Positions 11,640 through 24,000 of a stretch of DNA of 64,000 bases are shown here, piece after piece. The stretch comes from Anarhynchus alexandrinus. Its lineage: Eukaryota; Chordata; Aves; Charadriiformes; Charadriidae. How positions within the stretch are numbered: the stretch's first letter is position 1; every line of letters begins with the position of its first letter. A program made the translations under genes and the position numbers. Below the pieces are notes generated by a model. It was not told where the DNA came from. It searched no databases and was given only the letters and a program-made list of their open reading frames with translations. The stretch covers positions 28,721-92,720 of the forward strand of contig VUYV01000324.1 of the NCBI GenBank assembly GCA_008711295.1, in the 5' to 3' direction.

Positions 11640-12580
11640 CAAGTGTATGTGCACCATTGCACACAGCCTGGGGAACAGACAGGAAGAACTGGAGCTCTAC
11701 ACCAAGTCAGGAAGTTATGATATCATAAGAATGACTGAAATATGGTGGGAGAGCTCACATGACTGGAGGATCGCGATGGATGGTTATAGGCTTTTTTCTA
11801 AAGACGGGTAGGGAAGAAGAGGCAGAGTTGTCGAGCTCTATGCTAAGGAAAACCTTGAATGTATAGAAGTCGACTGTGGCTATTGTGGAAGCCCTATCCA
11901 ATGCCTCTACATTATGATCAGAGGTGTCATCTCTAAGGGGGTTCTTACAGTAGGCATCTGCTACTGACCTCCAAACCAAGACAATAAGGCCAATGAAGCA
12001 ATATTTGGGTCACTTAAGCAAGCTTTGGGTCAACAGAATCTGGTTCTTATGGGTAACTGCAACTACCCAGACATTTGCTGGAGAACAATAGAGCAACTCA
12101 AATGTTGTCCACCAAGTTCCTGGAATGCATAGAGGACTGCTTCCTCATACAAATGTTAGATGTGCCAACCAAGAATGAGGCACTGCTGGACTCGGTACTC
12201 ATAAACTAAGAAAACCTCTGTAATATCTTTGCTAGTGATAGCCCTTTCTTAACTGCAAGCTTCTGAGTCTGTTCAAAACTAAAAAAGAAATGTACCAGAC
12301 ATGGAAAAGTGGACGAATACCCATTGAGAACTACAAGGGTATTGCCAGGGTGTGCAGAGATGCAGTTAGAAAAGCAAAAAGCTCAGCTCAAATTGAAACT
12401 GGCCAGAGATGTAAAAAATTGCAAGAAAAGGTTCTTCAGGTACATAAACAACAAGCAGAAACAGAAGGAAAATATTGGCCTGCTGTTAAGCAGGAGAGGT
12501 CACCACAAATGCTGAAAAAGCAGAGGTTCTCAACAGTTCCTTCACCTCTGTCTTTACCAGCACTGTTGGGCCCGAGGCTG
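11640..12580 (+). pseudogene. CR1 ORF2 endonuclease and linker (decayed)
   Basis: This is the endonuclease portion of ORF2. Recognisable peptides in order are GNRQEELELY, YDIIRMTEIWWESSHDW, DGYRLFSKD, YAKENLECIEVDC, and LVLMGNCNYPDICW. The catalytic glutamate of the TE-WW block is kept, but the GDFN-type block reads GNCN. Stops occur near 11808 (TAG), at 11967 (TGA) and at several later points, and a frame change precedes the AEVLNSSF linker at about 12510. The reverse transcriptase is missing because another CR1 follows from 12580. Confidence 0.75.
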
Positions 12581-13679
12581 TGGGAACTGCCCTGGCCCAC
12601 ATGCAGGACCCTGCACCTGGCCTTGTTGAACTTCATGAGTTTTGCACCTCTCAAGCCTGTCCAGGTCCCTCTCAATGGCATCCCTTCCCTCCAGCATGTT
12701 GACTGCACCACACAGCTTGGTGTCATCAGAAAACTTGCTGAGGGTGCACTCAATCCCACCATCCATGTCGAAAACAAAGATGTTAAATAGTAGTGGTCCT
12801 AATACTGGCCCCTGCGGAACATCACTTACCACTGCTTGCCACTTGGACATCGAGCCGTTGACCGCAACTCTTCGAATGTGACCATCAAGCCAGTTCGTTA
12901 TACACTGAAGGGTCCATCAGTCAAATCCATGTCTCTCCAATTTAGAGACCAGGATGTCATGTGGAACAGTGTTAAATTCTTTCCATAAATCCAGGTAAAT
13001 GATGCCTGTTGCTCTCATAAGTGATCTGGATGATGGGATCCACTGGCAAAGTTTGCTGGGTCCTGCACATGGGTCAGGGCAATCCCAAGCACAATTACAG
13101 GGTGGGGAGAGAATGGATTGACAGCAGCCCTGAGGACAAGGACTTGGGGGTGTTGGTTGACAAGAAGCTCAACATGAGCCTGCAGTGTACACTCACAGCC
13201 CAGCAGGCCAACTGCATCCTGGGCTGAATCAAAAGGAGCATGGCCAGCAGGTTGAGGGAGGTGATTCTGCCCCTCTAATCTGCTCTGGTGAAACCCCACT
13301 TGGAATATTGTTTCCAGCTCTGGATCCCCCAAGGATAAGAAGGACATGGACATGTTAGAGTGAGTCCAGAGGAGGACCATGAAGAAGATCAGAGGGCTGG
13401 ACCACCTCCTCTGAAGACAGGCTGAGAGAGTTGGGGTTTTTCAGCCTGTAGAAGAGAAGGCACCAGGGACACCTTATACTGTCATTCCAGCATCTGAAGG
13501 GGGTCTGTAGAAAAGATGGTGAGGGACTCATTATTAGGGAGTGTAGTGATAGGACGAACGGTAATGGTTTTAAGATGAAAAAGGGTAGATTTAGATTAGA
13601 TATTTGGAAAAAATTCTTTACTGCAAGGATGGTGAGGTAATGGAACAAATTGCCCAGATAATTCTATGATTCTATGATT
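12580..13679 (+). mobile_element. CR1 LINE with inverted 5' part
   Basis: Two parts of one CR1 type lie head to head. 12580-13015 reads on the minus strand as reverse transcriptase ([34 protein letters not shown], then VLHVGQG). 13020-13679 reads on the plus strand. It starts with a short stretch like the DMDGGI region, has a small deletion, then gives [13 protein letters not shown] and RT C-terminal sequence, and ends in two CR1 octamers. The inverted part stops at the same VLH-GQG point where the direct part picks up, the layout expected of twin-priming during target-primed reverse transcription. The 3' tail also lacks the usual end of the UTR before the octamers. Whether it inserted into the preceding CR1 is inferred. 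Confidence 0.75.
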
Positions 13680-14560
13680 CAAATCTGAGTGGGGAAGTGG
13701 ACACTTCAGAAGGGAAAGCAACTCTGCAAGAAAGCCTAGATAGGCTGGAATAGTGGAATAACAAAAACCTTATGAAGTTCATCAAGGACAAGTATAAGGT
13801 ATTGCACCTGAGAAAACATAATCCAGGAGTGCAGCACAGGCTGGGATCTACCCAGCTGGGCAGCAGCTCTGTGGAAAGGGACCTGGGGGTCCTGCTGGAC
13901 AACAAGCTCAACATGAGTGAACAGCATGCTGCAGCAGCAAGGAAAGCCAACACAATGCTGGATTGCTTCAACAAGGGCATCACCAGAGGAGATAAAGAAG
14001 CTATTATCCCACTCTACTCAGTGCTTGTCAGACCACACTTGGAATGCTGTGTTCAGTTTTGGTCCCTGCTATACAAAAAGATGTGGACAGGCTGGAGAGG
14101 GTCCAGAGAAGAGTCATCAAGATGATCAAAGGACTGGGAAGCCTGCCATATGAGGAAAGGCTGAGAGAAGAGTGTTTGTTCAGCCTTGAGAAAAGAAGGC
14201 TTAGGAGAGACCTTATCACCATGGTCCAATATTTAAAGGGTGGATACAAAGAAGATGGACACTGTCTTTTCACATGGAGTTACATGGAAAAGAAGAGGGG
14301 TAAATGTAATGGCTACAAGTTATTCCTGGGGAGATTCCGGTTGGAAAAAAGAGGAAAATTTTTCACAATGAGAACAATCAGCCATTGGAATAATCTTCCC
14401 AGGGCATGGTGGATTCTACATCATTGGACACTTTTAATATTCAGCTGAACATGGTGCTGGGCCATCTTGTCTAGACTGTGTTTTGCATAGAAAGGTTGGA
14501 CCAGATGATCCTTGAGATCTCTTCTAACCTGGTATTCTATGATACTATGATTCTATGATT
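13680..14560 (+). mobile_element. CR1 LINE 3' part, different subfamily
   Basis: The plus strand translates as the C-terminal part of CR1 ORF2 (MKFIKDKYKVLHLRKHNPG, SSVERDLGVLLDNKLNMS, CFNKGITRGDKEAIIPLYS, then VDRLERVQRRVIKMIKG and [18 protein letters not shown]). The 3' end carries a GGACCAGATGATCC-type UTR and octamers ending at 14560. The wording differs from the copies at 13, 20, 28 and 33 kb, so it is another CR1 subfamily. It may be the 3' remainder of the 10.2-12.6 kb element with the reverse transcriptase deleted, or a separate insertion. Frameshifts near 14075 and 14400 inactivate it. Confidence 0.85.
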
Positions 14561-15865
14561 ATTTGCAACTGTGAGAAGAATCATAAAAACAGAATACTGA
14601 GTAGATAATTCTTTTAAAATATCTCACTCTAACTTATGCTACCATAAGCTGATAATTATATGGATCCATTATCTTAATCTGTCACAGCCATTAACAATAT
14701 GAACACTTTTTTTTTTCCTCAGGTTTGTAAAGTTTAGTAGAAAGGCTGGGTCCTCTTGTATGAAAAGTTGTGATTACTGTGGACGTATCACATGAACTGC
14801 AGTATGTGTGCCACTCCAAATTTTCAACAGAAATGTTATAGACCATTTAGTTCCATCTCTGTCCCCTACAGAATAAACAAGAACTTGATTACAAGCACAG
14901 ATAAGACAAACATTAAGTTTTTCTGTCCAACAGATAATTCTGAGTTTTCAAAAACCTCTCCTTTTTTATTGCAAAAATATTGTCTTTTCAGAATCCGAAG
15001 GACATACATGCCTTCTGCAGAATATCTAACACACTGGTTATTAAAGGATAAGAGAAATACAGGTGCAAGTTCCTGTTTGGTTTACTTCGATATGATGAAT
15101 TTGATGAAAGAGTGCCTCCTATATGCTATATGTTCTCTAATCTCCAGGTTAGTGAACAACTAGATGGAATTATGCCTGTCTTTGCTGATGATGTTGTTTC
15201 ACTATGTATGAATAATTAAATACCCAATCCTTGAGAAAGAGCAGATTTAATAGCCTGGAAGTTAGAACAGTTAAGGAAAATTGAGGTTTACACCCTCATT
15301 TCAAAACAAAATACAATCCATTTTCTGGAGAAAAACAACTAAAATCTGAGAGTTAGAGATTAATCATTTAGAGATAGCTTGTGTTCATTGATTATTAGAG
15401 ACTAAGTCAGAATAACATCAGCTATAAGATAAGAAAATGTGCTTTTTTATATCCTGTATGAGAATATATACCTGGACTTTTCTAAAATGAATGAGGGCAT
15501 ATTTCTCTGGGCTCTTCATTATACATTCCATTCTATTGTTGAGAAAAAAATCCTAATTAAAAAAATATTGAAACCAGATGTTACAGTATCTCTTACTAAA
15601 AATATTTAGGAGGCCATCATATTAAATTCAATATCACTGAAAATGTTTGATTATCATGATAGTATTTCATATCTATATGGATGTCCCTTCTACCATTTGT
15701 AAACATCTTTTTTGAGGATATTGAGGTAACAGATTACAAATAAGTTTGTCTTTACACAACAGTCTGGCAAATAAAAAAATTAACATAGCGGGACAATGAC
15801 AACTGTGCAAACTGTGTTATTCCAAAGTTTTGAAAGGCTGTGGGGTTTGGGTTTTGTTTTTTTCT

Positions 15866-15904
15866 TTTGGTTTGGTTTGGTTTGATTTGGTTTAGTTTGG
15901 TTTT
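15866..15904 (+). repeat. (TTTGG)n microsatellite
   Basis: About eight units of TTTGG with two variant units (TTTGA, TTTAG). On the minus strand it produces an artificial KPNQT-type open frame at 15752-16021. Confidence 0.8.
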
Positions 15905-17717
15905 CTTCCCCAAAGATAGCAGTAAGGCCAAAGTATATGAACTTGAGAGGTGGTTTGCAGTTTCGGGAGAGAAATAATTGTCTTCCCGTGAGCACTGGCA
16001 GATGAGAATTCTTTGCCACAAGGATTCTGCTATGACATCCTTAACCCCTAGATTTCATGAGAGATTTCTGACATTTGTTCCCACAGAGCTTTTGGGTTTG
16101 CTTAGTTTTACAAAACAAATCTTTTTTTGAAAAAATTCTCGGTTGATTCCAATTACAAATTCATGGAGTGCCACATCAAGAAGTGTGTAGGAAATAATGG
16201 GAATTAGGACCTTTTTGCTAAAACATTAGGTATTCATGTATTCATATATGCAAGCATAAACACACTGATGATCTCATTTTCTGGACCTGAGATATCCTGA
16301 CACAGGAAGTTTCTGTTTGTCAGGAGTGATAGGTTTTTACTTTAAATGAGTTTGAAGAAAGAATTGAGAGAAATTGTGTTCACAATTAGTCTGAAATGAG
16401 AATTATAAAAATGAAGACAGGAACATATAAGAAAACTTTGTCTTTAGGAAGCATCAAGGCCAGCTCTGAGCTCAGGTGAATAAGACAGTTGCCTTGGGAA
16501 CAGACTGCTGGGGCAGCAAAACTGCTGCTTGCTTGCTCCTGTCAGACACCAAGAAAGGATTTCTCTCTGTCACCTATGAGCTGTGTAAGCTTGGGGTACA
16601 TAAACTGACATTTCCTGATGAGGGAAGGGGAGAGAGATGTAATCCTTCCCAACACAAGCAGTCATTGCCAAACTGCCATAATTTCCCTTTAACAGCCACA
16701 GAGCAAGTTAGGTCACCAAAGCATTTTCTCCTGTCTTCGACCTTCCCCTTCTTGTGGCCAGAGAAGGCTGGTTCTTCATCTTCAGAATAGCAATCATAAT
16801 TCTTTGTCATACTTCTGAGGAGCCTTGAACTGGTTTTCTGAAGTAGTTATTACAGAAAATCAAAAAAAGAAAAGGAATTCCGATTGTTAAGTGTTTACTA
16901 GTATAACCCCAGATTTAACCACAGGCAGTAATCTAATCCAAGAAATTATATGTGTACACTGAACTTCTGTAAACATGAAAATTTTAAAATATCAGGTCCC
17001 TCCTTTATGGATTTTATTGAATTTTCTTCAAATGTCTGAAGCAAAACCAAGTCTGCCAGTTACTGTTTATTTTAACACTTCTATATATGTCACATAGTCT
17101 GTCCAGCAGCAGGTCTGACTTGAGAAGTCATAGTCATCGTTGGTAACCTACTCAAAAAAACTTTCATGTACAAATCCAAATGCCAGCATTCTGTAAGCTT
17201 GGGTGAAATCAGACAAAATTTCTACCAATCATGTACCTTTTCCTAAAAGCAAACATAGAACTGTCAGCTATGACATCTACAGCACCTGAGACTATAGTTT
17301 TCTTCTGGAATTCACCTTTTTCAGGCAGGAGGCAGATGAAATGATCTTTTTGCATTCGATAGGTTTTCTAATGTGTAACAATACTACATTCCTGAATTCA
17401 AGAATTACATTTCTTTAATGATGGGTTCTTGAAATATCACAACACATTTTTTACTTAAAAAAACCCAAACAACAGTTAGACAATAGTGAAGCTTTTTAAA
17501 TTTTTATTACATTGTTCTAGCAGATTCTGGATCCATACTGGTTACTTTACATCACAAAATGAAAAAAATATAACTTAATTTTCCAGGTGGGTGTAATACC
17601 TTGCATTGCCTTTATATCATACTAATTCTTTACTTTCTACAATGTTTGGAGAAAATTGCATGTGGATCAAGCATGGAATACTGGTAGGCAAAAATCGTTT
17701 TGCTTTATATTCTTAAA

Positions 17718-17776
17718 AATATATATATAATTATAAACGAGCTAAACAAGAGACGAGATATATATATACACACACA
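17718..17776. repeat. TA- and CA-rich simple sequence
   Basis: Two short (TA)n runs and an adjoining (CA)n run are separated by about 30 unique bases. Confidence 0.6.
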
Positions 17777-19711
17777 TGCATAAACTAAGTACGCATGATT
17801 GTTAAGAATGACTCAGTAGCCTGAATAGCAGAAATTGTTCCATAATATGATTGCTGCAGCTCAGTTACCTCATTTCATTTCATCAAGAATTGGAAATGGA
17901 TCTTATTTTAGTAAATATGTTGTATTTCAAAATGGTTTTAAACATGCTGTTCTCTGCCCATGAATTGTGTACAGAAAACAGTCACCCAAAATTTGATAAG
18001 TGTATTTAAACATATTCTTACATGTATTCAGATACATACATTGCCTAAACCAAGAATATAGCTAAGGATCACATTCACTAATGTCTTCAGAAAACAGTGA
18101 CATTTTACCTGAGAGGTGTTTTGCCTTATATTTCTCCTTATGTTTTATTCAAAAAAATTTTGACTGTTTCTTTTTTGAAACGTGTATCAGGCTCTATCAG
18201 TTCTAAATCATCATAAACAATTCAAGATAGCTATCTCTGGGCTACATCTGACAGTGACGTAAACAATGTTGTATGTGTGCTAGTGGAGATAGATTAACCC
18301 AAAAATAGTTGGGGTTGGTGAAGAGTGTATTGTAAATCAGCCAGGCCTTCCTGGATTGTATACAGTACCGGCAGGTTTTTTATGACTGGAGGCAAAAGAA
18401 AAAAAGGATGCAGCAGAAAAGGCTCTAAACTTCCAGATAGAAAATAATAGGAAACGGTATTTCAATTATCATAGAACTGAGGCTAAGTCTCTTGCATGTC
18501 CAGGGAAGTGCCAGAACAGCAGTGACACTTTGTTAAAGAAAAATATCCCCAAGCCTAATAATCAAGGAAATTCTAGAATTAAGGCTGCTTTTCAACTCTG
18601 CACCTCCTTGTAAATTTGCAACTATATATAAATTGTGCAATTGCATGCTTTTCTTCCTGCCACATCCTCTCCTCCAGGACTATCTCATGAAGTGTGTAAA
18701 ATGGATGATCCTCATGGGAAAAAAAAAAAAAAAGGTATTCAATATTTTGTCTTATCTTTTTATTTTCACTCTACAGCTGTATATTTCATTTATTAGACTT
18801 TATTGAAACCATGTCCTCAAGACAGAGTTACTGCCTTTCTCGTAGCTTTTTCTATTACAGTCATCACTATAGCAACAGAGTACTTCACAAGCATGAAGAA
18901 ACTTATTTCACAACTTTCTGCAGAAGTAAGGTTTGTAGCTGAAGTTCTGTATTTAAAAAGGGAAAACTAATAAATAGAATGAACTCATAAGTGAGGTCAG
19001 CTGTACTGAAAATATTAGTCAAAAATATAAAGATTGAGTTTTTCTTTTAAACTGAAATTTGAACTGATTGTATCTTAAAAAAAATAATACTTGTACATTA
19101 GAGCTACTTGAATATGCAATACTTCTAAGGATAATAAGAATAGTCAGAAACATCTAACAAATAAAAGGAAAACTGGGCAGATATCACAAATTTTGAATAG
19201 ATAGTGAAAATTTGCAGAAGTCAAAATGAGTTATTTTTTGAAGAGGAAAATAAAGCAAGCAGTAGAAACCATATGAATATTTTTAGTAATATAAACACAG
19301 TTGGAAAAGTAGCATAGGTGCTATGCATGAAGTCAGTAAAGGCTAAAGGGACAGGAAAATGTTATTGACCAGAGGGTAGCATATACAGAATAGGAATGAG
19401 ATGTGGACCATGTTGCAGAAGGCAAAGACAGGGACCAGGAGAATGAGGAACAGCCCACTGTAGGAGAAGACCACGTTCAAGACCAGCTGAGGAATCTAAA
19501 GTGTACGAGTCCATGGGGCCTGATGAGATACATCCACGGGTCCTGAGGGAACCGGAGGAGGAAGTTGCTAAGCCACTATCCACCATATAAAGAAGCTGAG
19601 GCAGTCCTGTAAAGCTCCAGTTGACTGGAAAAGGGGAAACATAACCCCCATTTTTAAAAAGGGAAAAAAGAAAGACCTGGGGAACTACAGGTCAGTGTCA
19701 GTCTTACCTCT

Positions 19712-20242
19712 GTGCACAGCAAGATCATGGAGCAGATCCTCCTGGAAACTCTGCTAAGGCACATAGAAAACAAGGAGGTGATTGATGACAGCCAACATGG
19801 CTTCACTAAGAGCAAATCCTGCCTGACAAATCTGGTGGCCTTCTACGAGGGGGTTACAGTGGTAATGGACAAGGGAAGAGCAACTGATGTCATCTACCTG
19901 GACTTGTGCAAAATGTTTGACACTGTCCCACACAACATCCTTGTCTCTAAATTGGAGAGAAATAGATTTGATGGATGGACCACTCAGTGGATAAGAAATT
20001 GGCTGGATGGTCTCATTCAAAGAGTTGCAGTCAATGGCTTGATGTTCAAGTGGCAAGCAGTGACAGGTGGCATTCCTCAAGGGTTGCTGCTGCGACCAGT
20101 GCTATTTAACATCTTTGTCGTCAACCTGGAAGGTGGGATTGAGTGCACCCTCAACAAGTTTGCTGACAACACCAAGCTGTGTGGAGTGGTTGACATGCTG
20201 GAGCAGAAGGGATGCATTCCAGAGGGACCTGGACAGGCCTGA
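19712..20242 (+). pseudogene. CR1 reverse transcriptase, longest intact stretch
   Basis: An open frame of 176 codons with the reverse transcriptase palm. Motif A is [11 protein letters not shown], followed by HNILVSKLE, then motif B ([17 protein letters not shown]). Motif C reads FADN at 20159-20170 (residues 150-153), where active enzymes of this family have two adjacent aspartates. Loss of the second Asp should abolish catalysis. A frameshift near 20205 moves the remainder into the frame read from 20208. In life the protein would copy CR1 RNA onto nicked target DNA. Confidence 0.85.
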
Positions 20243-20831
20243 AAGGTGGGCCCAAGCCAACCTCATGATGTTCAACAAGGCCAAGTGCAGGGTCCTACAT
20301 CTGGGTCAGAGCAATCCCAAGCACAAATACAGGCTGGGCAGAGAATGGATTGAGAGCAGCTCTGAGCAGAAGGACTTGGGGGTGTTGGTTGACGAGAAGC
20401 TCAACATGAGCCCGCAGTGTACACTCACAGTCCAGAAGGTCAACCGCATCCTGGGCTGCATCAAAAGAAGTGTGGCCAGCAGGTCAAGGGAGGTGATTCT
20501 GCCCCTCAGCTCCACTCTCATGAGACCCAAACTGGAGTACTGTGTCCAGCTCTGGAGTCCCTAACAGAAGAAGGACATGGACCTTTTGGAGCGAGTCCAA
20601 GGCATGGTGATAAAGAAGATCAGAGGGGTGGATCACCTCTCTTATGAAGACAGGCTGAGAGAGTTGGGATTGTTCAGCCTGGAGAACAGAAGGCTCTGGG
20701 GAGATCTTATTGCGGCCTTCCAGTACCTAAAGGGGCCTACAGGAAAGATGGGGAGGGACTCGTCATCCAGGAGTGTAATGATGGGACAAGGAGTAACAGT
20801 TTTAGACTGCAAGAGTGGAGATTTAGACTAG
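20208..20831 (+). pseudogene. CR1 ORF2 C-terminal region (frameshifted)
   Basis: Continues the preceding reverse transcriptase in another frame: [63 protein letters not shown], then after a stop near 20562 [19 protein letters not shown] and [18 protein letters not shown]. These are typical thumb and C-terminal peptides of CR1 ORF2. The protein end is obscured by another frame change after 20750. Confidence 0.8.
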
Positions 20832-21057
20832 ACATACGGAAGAAATTCTTTACTGCGTGGGTGGTGAGGCAGTAGAACAGGTTCCCAGAGAAGTTGTGGA
20901 GGTCCCATCCCTGGAAGTGTTCAAGGCCAGGTTGGATGGGACTTTGGGCAACCTGGTCCAGTTGAAGGTATCCCTGGCCATGGCAGGGCAGGTGGAACTA
21001 GATGATCTTTAAGGTCCCTTTCAACCCAAACCATTCTATGATTCTATGATGCTATGA

Positions 21058-24000
21058 AAATTAAGTGAATTCTCAGTGTTTTGAAACCTTTTAATTTAAT
21101 TAATCTCAATGAGCATTTCTGAATCTTCCCTGGGAAGCGGGGAAGTTACTGATCTGCTGTTATTAGACTGTATTCTAAAAATACCTTGCCTAGAAATTTG
21201 GGAAACTACTCAATATTTTTTGGCGTGCTCACTTTTAGGACAGTGAAACTTTCCGCTCTGAGGCTTAGCCTGATACCTGTTTATAACAAGGATAGGAAAA
21301 GGAGGATTATTTTTATAATGGAACCTGGCAGATCTATGAATTGTTTATTTTAAAGGGAAACCTCCAAAAGCATGAGATTAAGCTTGCTGGTTCTTCCAGT
21401 CCTCTACGCTGCTTCAGCTAAAAAGAACTATTCAGCTGAAAAATTGAAGTTTCTTTTATTCTTAATCAGTTTGAATACATTTTGATTTCTTCAGTTTAAA
21501 AAAAAAAAATCCTCAGGAAGTAATAGAATGCTGACATAAAACTTTAATTCCCAATAATCAGAGAGGATTCAAAAATAAAGTGGGAACACCATTAAAAGAG
21601 TTGTAAATCAGTATGAAATGCTATAAAACGCCACTCAGAGCTAGTTTATGGCACGTCATCAGTGCAGACAAAATTGCGTGTTGTCGTTAAGAAGCAGGAG
21701 CTAGCGGTTTTATGTGGTAACCTGCTTCTACCACAGGCAGGGGAGAGAGGAGGAGAGAGCTTGCAAAAGGACTGAGAGGAGGACAGACTCCTGCAGGTTT
21801 AGGCTCACTGTTCCTGTTGGCCTCTATGAAGGGATAAAGTTGAGATATACTGAAGGGAAAGCTGATCTTGAGCTCTGGCTACCAACCCACAAGTGTATCC
21901 TTCCTTCTTGGGATTTTGGTAGAGACATCCCAAGGGTTGCTATGCCTTAATAGCCTACTTTGCCTGTGCCTGTTTGTCCTGACACTACTATAATTGAAAG
22001 ATACTGCTATATAAAAGTTACAAAATAATTACAGTTATTTTATATTACACATAATATTGCACATTGCATGCTACATTACATACAAGTGTTAGACTTTATT
22101 ATAGTTAATATGATGTTATTATCAATAACTGCATTTACAGGTAAATACATATAATGTTGCCTTGAATTTGCTATAATATAAATAATCCATGTAACTATTT
22201 GAGAGTTTGCTTTCCACAAAAGTTGACATAGACCATCCTACAGCAGAAAAGTTGTATTGTTTCACGGTAAAACCAAAAAAGCGTGGACATATCCATCTCC
22301 CTTGAAGTTCTCTCTCCTGTGCCACGAATAACTACTAAGGGACACAGCACAATATTAAAGTTATTTTTAAAAAGTTTTGTCATATATTCTGCATGTTTAA
22401 ATTTGATAAATCAGTCTGCTGAATTTGAGTCTGAATTCAGGAAAACAATTCTGCCGTTGGAAAGCATAGTGTGCTATCAGTTTCATTAGTAACTTCATGT
22501 TCAGAATTGAACATCTCTGCTGTGTTGGGGGTCTAAGCATTAAACAGCTATTAAACCTCATCCCAAATTTAATTCATAAATGCAGCTTTATCTCACTGAG
22601 GTCAAGATGAAATATTATAAATATTATCTTAAATTATTATAGTTTTAATTATTAAAATTATGATGGAAGGTACATTTGTTAAAGATAATGTCATTGATAT
22701 TGTAACCTGTAACATGTCAATTAAAACACTACGTTAAATATATTCAAAAGAATGACAACATTAATTGTGAAAACAGCAAATTATAAGATGTAGTCTAATC
22801 TACTTATTTTTACTGGCTATAATAATGGCTTTTTGGTTCTGATTTTGCTTGGGGGGTGTTGTTTGTTTCTGTGTATTAGAATAATTAGTAAACATAATAC
22901 TGGCATACAGGCATGCTGGAAAGCTTTTGCTTTTATAGCTGTTTCAGCAAATCCCTCTTCCTGACACTATTTGCCTTATGTAGGCAAAAGATATTTATAT
23001 CAGTATGCTATATATATTTCCCTAATTAAATTATTACATCAGAAGGACTTTGGAAAGCCTTTGATAAAATAGCATCTATAGGAAGTAACAGTTTGTCTTG
23101 GGGAGCTATGTTTGGTGATTTGTGACTGTGATTTTTTTCCAAAGTTAAAAAAAATTGTGATTTCTTTTCATATATCTATCAAGAACCCTGATTCTCCCTT
23201 CAGTTTAGATTTAAACTGAGTCCACATCAAACCCAAAAGTAACTTGTGCTGATAAGGGACTAGATTCACTTTCTCCCTCTCCTGAATTAGCTGATTTGGT
23301 AGAAAATTCTTGAGCTTTAATCAATTTTCTCTTAGACACTATTGTCTCATTACCTGCTTGAACCATTACTAGCAAAAAGAGCATTAAAGCACTCCTTTTA
23401 CTGAAGTTCTAGGACATTTCTGCTTTTAATAATCTACTTTTTTTTTGCAGTACTGTCCACTTTGTCATTTACTAGAACTGTCCCTAACAACGCTCTCATG
23501 TCTGGTAAATAAAAAAGATCCATAGACATTATGACTGCGAGTTTGATTGCCCTCAAATGCAGACTGTCTATATGAATGATCACTCATTGTCTTTAACTCA
23601 AAGAAAATAGCTGGTTGATGAAACAATTTCCTGGAATGAGGCAAAACTAAGTTCCAAACCTTGTTCATAAGAGCCATTCATGTGTTTTTTTCACTAAATG
23701 TTGATATAAAATAATCCCTTAAGCACTTAGTGGAACCAAGGTCTCCTGTCTCCTGAGTGAATGCCTTAGTTGCTTTATATCCTCTTCTTTCATCTAACTG
23801 ACCTTAGATTTTTTTTGTTGTTGTTGTTCTTATTTTTCCTAGGGAAAAGGATTTAGACAGAGACTTGGAAATATTCCCAACCTCAGAACAGCATATAATT
23901 TAATTCTGTTACTCTCCTAAGAGATTAAAGATGAAGGCTTGAAATCCAAAAGACTGAAGAAGGTTTTAGTACTTGATCTTCACATGTTGGACACATCCTT

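Larger units (their letters stand above)
10226..12580 (+). mobile_element. CR1 LINE, 5' leader, ORF1 and ORF2 endonuclease
   Basis: Unlike the other copies in the window, this one keeps the 5' half of CR1. A GC-rich leader (10226-10518) with a perfect 11-bp stem palindrome precedes ORF1 (from 10519), which contains a CKRCAQVDDLL segment and an esterase-like domain. ORF2 follows from about 11640, with endonuclease peptides (NRQEELELY, TEIWWESSHDW, DGYRLFSKD). Translation then runs to the linker before the reverse transcriptase ([16 protein letters not shown]) and stops matching near 12580, where a second CR1 begins. ORF2 has several stops, and the endonuclease GDFN-type site reads GNCN (12052-12063). 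The copy is dead. Whether the segment from 13680 is its own 3' part is uncertain. Confidence 0.85.
14561..19364. other. AT-rich non-coding DNA with simple repeats
   Basis: No gene or recognised dispersed repeat. It contains a (TTTGG)n tract at 15866-15904, a TA/CA-rich stretch at about 17718-17776 and a 16-base A run at 18719-18734. Open frames up to 123 codons (14792-15163) show no domain and no codon pattern. Confidence 0.6.
19365..21057 (+). mobile_element. CR1 LINE, reverse transcriptase to 3' end
   Basis: This is a 1.7-kb 5'-truncated copy. It begins in the linker before the reverse transcriptase (TVGEDHVQDQLRNLK, GPDEIHPRVLRE), runs through the reverse transcriptase and ORF2 C-terminus, and then a 3' UTR ending AACCCAAACCATTCTATG with octamers at 21040-21057. 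Stops and frameshifts are scattered through it. The left boundary is approximate (19340-19380). Part of it is almost identical to the copy at 32232-33643, so the two belong to one subfamily and are of similar age. Confidence 0.9.

Noticed and set aside
12436..12881. Several overlapping open frames on both strands read as a host gene
   Set aside because: They are CR1 reverse transcriptase (minus strand) and its shadows in other frames.
14792..15163. 123-codon open frame
   Set aside because: No recognisable motif; composition matches the AT-rich background.
15752..16021. Open frame with KPNQTKPNQT repeats
   Set aside because: Product of the (TTTGG)n microsatellite read on the minus strand.
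23853..23930. Possible exon after a strong pyrimidine tract ending CCTAG at about 23842
   Set aside because: No good donor follows, and the open frame ends within 26 codons.
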